A DNA stretch of 64,000 nucleotides. Source: Erwinia sp. E_sp_B01_1 (GTDB lineage: Bacteria > Pseudomonadota > Gammaproteobacteria > Enterobacterales > Enterobacteriaceae). The notes under the pieces are model-generated. The model searched no databases, was not told the DNA's origin, and saw only the letters and a list, made by a program, of their open reading frames with translations. This document shows positions 59,306 through 64,000 of this stretch, one piece after another. Positions within the stretch are counted from its first letter, which is position 1. Each line of letters begins with the position of its first letter. A program made the translations under genes and the position numbers. Location: contig NZ_CP142208.1 of NCBI RefSeq assembly GCF_036865545.1, positions 2,604,001 through 2,668,000 on the forward strand. The letters are read 5' to 3'.

Positions 59306-59374
59306 ATTGTTCCCCTGCCTGCGTTGAGGTGAGATGGCCAGCCAGTGGCCACCTTTCCGTGAGTGTGCGTTAGG

Positions 59375-60484
59375 TTACTTTGAGATAGCGTCGGCCATCA
59401 TGCCGATACTGATGGCGAAATAATACGATCGATTCCAGTGCATGATTGTGCGGAAATTGTCATAAACCATGAATGCCCTTCCCGGCGCATCGTCTGGGGT
59501 AACAATCCAGGCTCGCTGATGGGTATCCGGCAGAGCCTCATCGCTGTTCATGCGGATCCCCAGTTTTTCCCACTCGCCGACGGTTTTAGCCTGCTGATTT
59601 TTCAGCCCGGCCTGTTCTGGCACAAAGTCCACAGGCAGGATGACTTCCCTTCCCCAGCCCTCTCCCGGCTTCCACCCCTCTTTGGAAAGATAATTGGCCG
59701 TAGAGGCGAACACATCATCGACGTTGTTCCAGATATCGATCCTGCCATCACCGTCACCGTCTGCACCGTAGTTCATAAAGGAGCTTGGCATAAACTGGTT
59801 TTGCCCCATAGCGCCGGCCCATGACCCTTTCATCTCATCAGCGGTGATGTGCTGCTGCTGGATAATTTTCAGCGCGGCAACCAGCTCTTTTGTGAAGAAG
59901 GCTTCGCGCCGCCCTTCGAAGGCCAGCGTCGAGAGCGCAGAGATCAAATCTTCTCTACCCTGGATTTGACCAAAATTACTCTCCATCGCCCAGAGCGCCA
60001 CTATATATTGCGCCTGCACGCCATACTGCTGGCTGATGGGCATCAGCTGCCCCTGATAGCGCTGCAGATTGTCACGCCCCTGCGCGATTTTTTTGTCGGT
60101 GATTACCCGGGACAGGTAGTCGCTCAGCGTCACCTTTTTTTCCAGCTGATTTTTGTCAGAGGCGATCACATGATCGACAAAATGCACATTGGCAAAAGCA
60201 CTGTCCAGCGTGGCCTGATCGATACCCTGCTGGAGGGCATGCGCTTTCAGCGTATCTATATAGGCAGGAAATTCTGCAGGATCGCGCCCTTCAGTCGCCA
60301 GCGTAGTGCTGGTTTTAACCGGTGCGGCCTGCAGGAATCCACCTTGTGAAGCCGATGCGGGCGCGGAGGAAGCAGAAGGCGTAGCCGGAACCGGCGTCTG
60401 AGGCGTGGGAGCCGCGTTGTTTTTACTGGCGCATCCGGCCAGAATCAGCGAGAAAATAATGCTGCTCAGAGAGGTAAGCTTCAT
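59375..60484 (-). CDS. Membrane-bound lytic murein transglycosylase, MltB family
   Basis: This enzyme class cleaves peptidoglycan to 1,6-anhydro-muropeptides. The 369-residue lipoprotein has lipobox LAGC (Cys18), an Ala/Pro/Ser-rich spacer (~residues 24-62) and an SLT_2 domain with catalytic Glu in ALWAMESNFGQIQG (~residue 166). GAMGQNQFMPSSFMNYGADGDGDGRIDIW follows. A MltB-type domain is clear, but the location differs from E. coli mltB, so this is probably an additional paralogue. Confidence 0.9.
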   Translation of the reverse strand: MKLTSLSSIIFSLILAGCASKNNAAPTPQTPVPATPSASSAPASASQGGFLQAAPVKTSTTLATEGRDPAEFPAYIDTLKAHALQQGIDQATLDSAFANVHFVDHVIASDKNQLEKKVTLSDYLSRVITDKKIAQGRDNLQRYQGQLMPISQQYGVQAQYIVALWAMESNFGQIQGREDLISALSTLAFEGRREAFFTKELVAALKIIQQQHITADEMKGSWAGAMGQNQFMPSSFMNYGADGDGDGRIDIWNNVDDVFASTANYLSKEGWKPGEGWGREVILPVDFVPEQAGLKNQQAKTVGEWEKLGIRMNSDEALPDTHQRAWIVTPDDAPGRAFMVYDNFRTIMHWNRSYYFAISIGMMADAISK

Positions 60485-60582
60485 GCGGGCATCCTTTTTT
60501 TGCCGTCGCCGCCCAATTAAAATCCAGTGGATTATGCTTGTGGCGGCGATATATTTTGCAGATGATTCCTAATTAATCTTTT

Positions 60583-60849
60583 TTACTCTTTTTCAAGATG
60601 GGTCTTAAGCAGACTTTCGATTGGAGGAGGAACCTGTAAATAATAACCCTGAGCCTCAAGGGAAGCCTTTACCTTAGTCAGGTCAGCGTTGGCTAACTTC
60701 TTGCTGCCGTCCAGCGGTAGCAGCATGGCTAACAAGGGTTTACCGAAACCCTGCATCAACTCTGCAGGGACACGGGAGAAATCGTCTTTTTTTTCGACAT
60801 AGAGATAAGTCTGGTCGCGTTTGGAGCTTCTGTAGATCACACAAAACAT
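60583..60849 (-). CDS. ycgL: YcgL domain protein
   Basis: This is an 88-residue protein of the YcgL family, function unknown. The pattern [28 protein letters not shown] and the internal [22 protein letters not shown] are typical. It lies divergent from minC, as in E. coli. Confidence 0.94.
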   Translation of the reverse strand: MFCVIYRSSKRDQTYLYVEKKDDFSRVPAELMQGFGKPLLAMLLPLDGSKKLANADLTKVKASLEAQGYYLQVPPPIESLLKTHLEKE

Positions 60850-61007
60850 ATTTTTTACTCGAATTAACCTGGATGGTGACTTGCCTGAATATAGCAGTAA
60901 CTATAACATGCTTGCAGAACTTCGGAATATTGTCCCAACCCGATAAAATGTCCGTTTATCGACTGAATTTGGCTGGGGCATGAAATAACAGGACTGAGCC
61001 GGGACAG

Positions 61008-61700
61008 ATGCCACAAACGCCAATCGATTTAAAAGGCAGTAATTTTACTCTGTCTGTTGTGCACCTTCATCACGCCGACCCAGACGTGGTTCGTGAGGCG
61101 CTACAGGATAAAGTTAACCAGGCTCCTGCCTTCCTGAAAAATGCTCCGGTTGTGCTGAATGTGATGTCACTGAAAAGTGACGTTAACTGGCGACTGATGC
61201 AACAGGCCATCACCTCAACCGGACTGCATATCGTCGGCGTCAGCGGCTGCAAAGATGAGTCGCTGAAGCGCGTTATCAGCCGTGCAGGGCTGCCTTTTTT
61301 GTCGGAAGGAAAAGAGCAGAAAAAAGCCGTTGAGGTCACTGAACCCGTCCAACCAGTAGAGATCCCTGCGGTCAAAACGCGGATCATCACTGCCCCTGTC
61401 CGTTCTGGCCAACAGATTTATGCTAAAAACAGCGATTTGATCGTCATCAGCAATGTCAGCGCCGGTGCCGAACTCATTGCCGATGGCAATATCCATGTTT
61501 ATGGCATGATGCGCGGAAAGGCGTTGGCGGGAGCCAGCGGTGACCGCGAATCTCAGATTTTTTGCACCAGTTTATCAGCAGAATTGGTCTCCATCGCCGG
61601 TGAATACTGGATTATGGACCAGATTCCAGCTGAATTTTTTGGAAAAGCGTCCCGTCTCAGTTTGCTGAACGGCGCTCTGACTATACAGACACTGAATTGA
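61008..61700 (+). CDS. minC: Septum site-determining protein MinC
   Basis: MinC inhibits FtsZ polymerisation away from mid-cell. The 230-residue protein has the N-terminal FtsZ-inhibiting domain ([20 protein letters not shown]) and the C-terminal beta-helix that dimerises and binds MinD ([24 protein letters not shown], ~residues 125-150; [11 protein letters not shown]). It is the first gene of the minCDE operon. Confidence 0.97.
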   Translation: MPQTPIDLKGSNFTLSVVHLHHADPDVVREALQDKVNQAPAFLKNAPVVLNVMSLKSDVNWRLMQQAITSTGLHIVGVSGCKDESLKRVISRAGLPFLSEGKEQKKAVEVTEPVQPVEIPAVKTRIITAPVRSGQQIYAKNSDLIVISNVSAGAELIADGNIHVYGMMRGKALAGASGDRESQIFCTSLSAELVSIAGEYWIMDQIPAEFFGKASRLSLLNGALTIQTLN

Positions 61701-61742
61701 GCCAGGCTCACGAGCCCTTTCTTTTCTTAAGGAAATAATTAT

Positions 61743-62555
61743 ATGGCACGCATTATTGTTGTTACATCGGGAAAAGGAGGCGTGGGCAAGACCACCTCCA
61801 GCGCGGCCATCGCTACCGGTTTAGCCCAGAAGGGCAAAAAGACCGTGGTTATCGACTTTGACATCGGTTTACGTAATCTCGATCTGATCATGGGCTGTGA
61901 ACGCCGTGTGGTGTACGATTTTGTAAACGTTATTCAGGGTGATGCCACGCTGAATCAGGCGCTGATCAAAGACAAACGTACTGAAAATCTCTTTATCCTG
62001 CCTGCGTCGCAAACGCGTGATAAAGATGCGCTAACCCGTGAAGGCGTGGAAAAAGTGCTTAACGATTTGGCTACCATGAACTTTGACTTTGTCGTCTGTG
62101 ATTCTCCGGCGGGGATTGAAACGGGTGCGCTGATGGCGCTCTATTTCGCCGATGAAGCTATTATTACTACTAACCCTGAAGTTTCCTCAGTACGCGACTC
62201 AGACCGCATCCTGGGTATCCTCTCCTCTAAATCCCGTCGTGCGGAAAATGGTCAGGATCCTATTAAAGAGCACCTGCTTCTGACTCGCTATAACCCCGGC
62301 CGTGTAAACCGTGGCGATATGCTGAGCATGGAAGATGTGCTGGAAATCCTGCGCATTCCTCTGGCCGGTGTGATCCCTGAAGATCAGTCCGTGCTGCGTG
62401 CCTCTAACCAGGGCGAGCCGGTAATTCTGGATGTGGAATCTGACGCGGGCAAAGCATACTCCGACACCGTTGACCGTCTTCTCGGTGAAGAACGTCCCTT
62501 CCGCTTCATTGAAGAAGAGAAGAAGGGTTTCCTGAAACGCCTGTTTGGGGGATAA
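61743..62555 (+). CDS. minD: Septum site-determining ATPase MinD
   Basis: MinD is a membrane-bound ATPase that carries MinC and oscillates with MinE. The 270-residue protein has the deviant Walker A SGKGGVGKTT (residues ~9-18), FDIGLRNLDLIMG, VCDSPAGIE as Walker B region and the C-terminal amphipathic membrane helix EEEKKGFLKRLFGG. A good AAGGA ribosome site precedes it. Confidence 0.98.
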   Translation: MARIIVVTSGKGGVGKTTSSAAIATGLAQKGKKTVVIDFDIGLRNLDLIMGCERRVVYDFVNVIQGDATLNQALIKDKRTENLFILPASQTRDKDALTREGVEKVLNDLATMNFDFVVCDSPAGIETGALMALYFADEAIITTNPEVSSVRDSDRILGILSSKSRRAENGQDPIKEHLLLTRYNPGRVNRGDMLSMEDVLEILRIPLAGVIPEDQSVLRASNQGEPVILDVESDAGKAYSDTVDRLLGEERPFRFIEEEKKGFLKRLFGG

Positions 62556-62558
62556 AAC

Positions 62559-62828
62559 ATGGCCTTATTAGATTTCTTTTTATCCCGTAAAAAGAGCACA
62601 GCCAATATAGCCAAGGAACGGCTGCAGATTATTGTGGCAGAGCGCAGGAGGGGGGACAGTGAGCCCCACTACCTGCCGCAGCTGAAAAGGGACATTCTTG
62701 AAGTCATCTGCAAATATGTGAAAATTGATCCAGAGATGCTTAGCGTCAAACTGGATCAAAAGGATGATGATATTTCGATTCTGGAGCTGAACGTGACGCT
62801 TCCGGAGGCAGAAGAAGCACCGAAATGA
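62559..62828 (+). CDS. minE: Cell division topological specificity factor MinE
   Basis: MinE stimulates MinD ATPase and drives oscillation. The 89-residue protein has the MinD-binding N-terminus ([30 protein letters not shown]) and the topological specificity domain ([19 protein letters not shown]). It starts 3 bp after minD. Confidence 0.98.
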   Translation: MALLDFFLSRKKSTANIAKERLQIIVAERRRGDSEPHYLPQLKRDILEVICKYVKIDPEMLSVKLDQKDDDISILELNVTLPEAEEAPK

Positions 62829-62846
62829 TCCTCTCCTGCGCCTGAT

Positions 62847-62872
62847 TTTCCCCTGCTTTTGTGCAGGGGAAA
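62847..62872. terminator. Hairpin between convergent minE and rnd
   Basis: CCCCTGC (62850-62856) pairs with GCAGGGG (62863-62869), with TTT before and AAA after. The symmetry fits a weak bidirectional terminator. Confidence 0.55.
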
Positions 62873-62879
62873 GCCATGC

Positions 62880-64000
62880 TCAGTACTCGTTCAGGATCTC
62901 TGCGATCCCGTCGTGAAGCAGTTCGCCCCGCCATCCATCAATCAGTTCCGGCTTTCTGTCGCGCGGTTTAAGACGCCAGTGCCAGTTCAGCAGCTGATTT
63001 ATTTGTCTGCGTGATGCCAGTAACTCCTGACTGATACCCTGTTTCTCCGCCACTTCCACCATCAGTGCTTTCAGCGCTTTAAACACTTTTTTGTAGTCAG
63101 GATTATCAATCAGGTTAGCCAGCGGTTCCGGCAGTTCGCCTTCATCCAGCGCGTTCGCCTGGGCTACCATTGCCACCAGCGCTTTGCCATGGAACCGAAT
63201 CTCCTGCCCTGCCAGACCTAAATGATCGAGCTCGCCCAGGGAACCCGGCATAAAGCGGGCAACTTTCCACAGGTTCTCTTCACGAACTACGAAGTTAACC
63301 GCCATATCCTTTTCGCGCGCCAGTTCCAGCCGCCATGCGGCCAGCAATTTCAGCGTAGCCAGCTGACGTGGGCGCAGCTGCCAGGCATTGGTGATATCGC
63401 GGTAAGCTTCCTGCGGATCGACCACCGTTTGACGGCGCTGGCACAACAGCCCGCACTCATTCAGTGCAAAACCGATCCTGCCGTTTTCTTCCGCTTCAGC
63501 CATCAGTTTCTGGGCAACAGGCAGCAGATAGAACACGTCCGCCGCAGCATACTGACACTGCTTTTCCGTTAACGGGCGTGCCAGCCAGTCAGTGCGGGAT
63601 TCGCTTTTATCCAGCGCGATACCGGTGAAAGATTCCACAATGGTGGCAAAGCCACAGGAAAGCGGCCGGCCAGTAAACGCGGCCAGGATTTGGGTATCAA
63701 TCATCGGGGTTGGCAATACGCCATACTCATGCAGGAAGACTTCAAGGTCTTCGCTACCGGCATGCAGGAACTTGATCACTTTCTCATCAAGCAGCAGATC
63801 GCGGAACGGTGCCCAGTCAGTAATCGGCAGAGGATCAATCAGCGCAATCTGCTCACCGTCATAGAGCTGGATCAGCCCCAGGCCAGGATAGTAAGTACGG
63901 GTTCTGACGAATTCGGTATCCAGCGCCAGCGCCGGAACCTGACGGGCTGTCTGGCAGAGTTCAGCCAGCGCCTCGTTGGTGGTTATCATGGTGTAATTCA
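62880..64000 (-). CDS. rnd: Ribonuclease D
   Basis: RNase D trims tRNA 3' ends. The protein has the DEDD exonuclease motifs (LDTEFVRTRTYYPGL ~residue 25, KFLHAGSEDLEVF ~77, DTQILAAF ~105, YAAADVFYLLPV ~155) and an HRDC domain. From the internal ATG at 63989 it has 369 residues. The frame stays open upstream (ATG preceded by Asn-Tyr-Thr codons and TG at the window edge), so the real start is probably one base beyond the window, giving MNYTMITT like E. coli MNYQMITT. Confidence 0.9.
   Translation of the reverse strand, partial: NYTMITTNEALAELCQTARQVPALALDTEFVRTRTYYPGLGLIQLYDGEQIALIDPLPITDWAPFRDLLLDEKVIKFLHAGSEDLEVFLHEYGVLPTPMIDTQILAAFTGRPLSCGFATIVESFTGIALDKSESRTDWLARPLTEKQCQYAAADVFYLLPVAQKLMAEAEENGRIGFALNECGLLCQRRQTVVDPQEAYRDITNAWQLRPRQLATLKLLAAWRLELAREKDMAVNFVVREENLWKVARFMPGSLGELDHLGLAGQEIRFHGKALVAMVAQANALDEGELPEPLANLIDNPDYKKVFKALKALMVEVAEKQGISQELLASRRQINQLLNWHWRLKPRDRKPELIDGWRGELLHDGIAEILNEY

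Overview
This window looks like core chromosome of an Enterobacterales bacterium, most likely Erwiniaceae (Pantoea/Erwinia-like). Nearly every gene has a close Escherichia coli counterpart, and gene order follows several E. coli neighbourhoods joined end to end. Departures from that order point away from E. coli itself: a galU-ugd-epimerase operon, a lone WbaP/WceG2-type initiating sugar transferase between cvrA and dadX, a second oppA, and no selD, nhaB or kch at their usual places. I see no prophage, insertion sequence, integron, CRISPR array or restriction system. The genus is inferred from memory of gene order and was not tested by search.

Layout. 1-8335: end of trpB, trpA, a BON-domain lipoprotein, ompW, yciC, yciB, yciA, tonB, yciI, the small gene yciY, clsA and yciU. 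8336-15706: an oligopeptide permease cluster on the minus strand with two oppA paralogues; its oppD carries two single-base frameshifts. 16331-28911: ychE, adhE (frameshifted), tdk, hns, a UDP-sugar operon (galU, ugd, UDP-uronate epimerase-like), rssB, rssA, ychJ and purU. 28994-29712: a tyrT-type operon with two identical-looking tRNA-Tyr genes, followed by a degenerate repeat array that reuses the tRNA 3' end. 29803-41571: xthA, a 40-bp tandem repeat, a DUF1496-like gene, topB, ydjA, sppA, ansA, pncA, yeaC, msrB, gapA, yeaD and yeaE. 41651-46117: mipA and the stress operon yeaG-yeaH, preceded by a good sigma-54 promoter match. 46409-64000: cvrA, an unknown 77-residue protein, a solo polyprenyl-phosphate sugar transferase, an MFS drug exporter, dadX, dadA, ycgB, fadR, dsbB, a small lipoprotein, ycgN, ycgM, a MltB-family transglycosylase, ycgL, minC-minD-minE and rnd.

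How genes work together. GalU, Ugd and the epimerase form a path from glucose-1-phosphate to UDP-glucuronate and probably UDP-galacturonate; the sugar transferase at 48892 would start repeat-unit assembly on undecaprenyl phosphate, so both loci probably feed surface polysaccharide. YeaG, YeaH and YcgB, often considered one functional module, lie within 14 kb. RssA/RssB control sigma-S turnover. OppABCDF imports peptides, DadA/DadX catabolise D/L-alanine, and MinCDE places the division site.

The most striking irregularities are three one-base deficits in homopolymer runs (two in oppD, one in adhE). Each turns a run that should be 7 into 6, so sequencing or assembly error must be excluded before calling either gene dead. 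I did not find a convincing new biological system. The best candidates for further attention are the tRNA-Tyr repeat array, the 40-bp repeat beside xthA, and the solo sugar transferase with a possible RcsAB-like site upstream.
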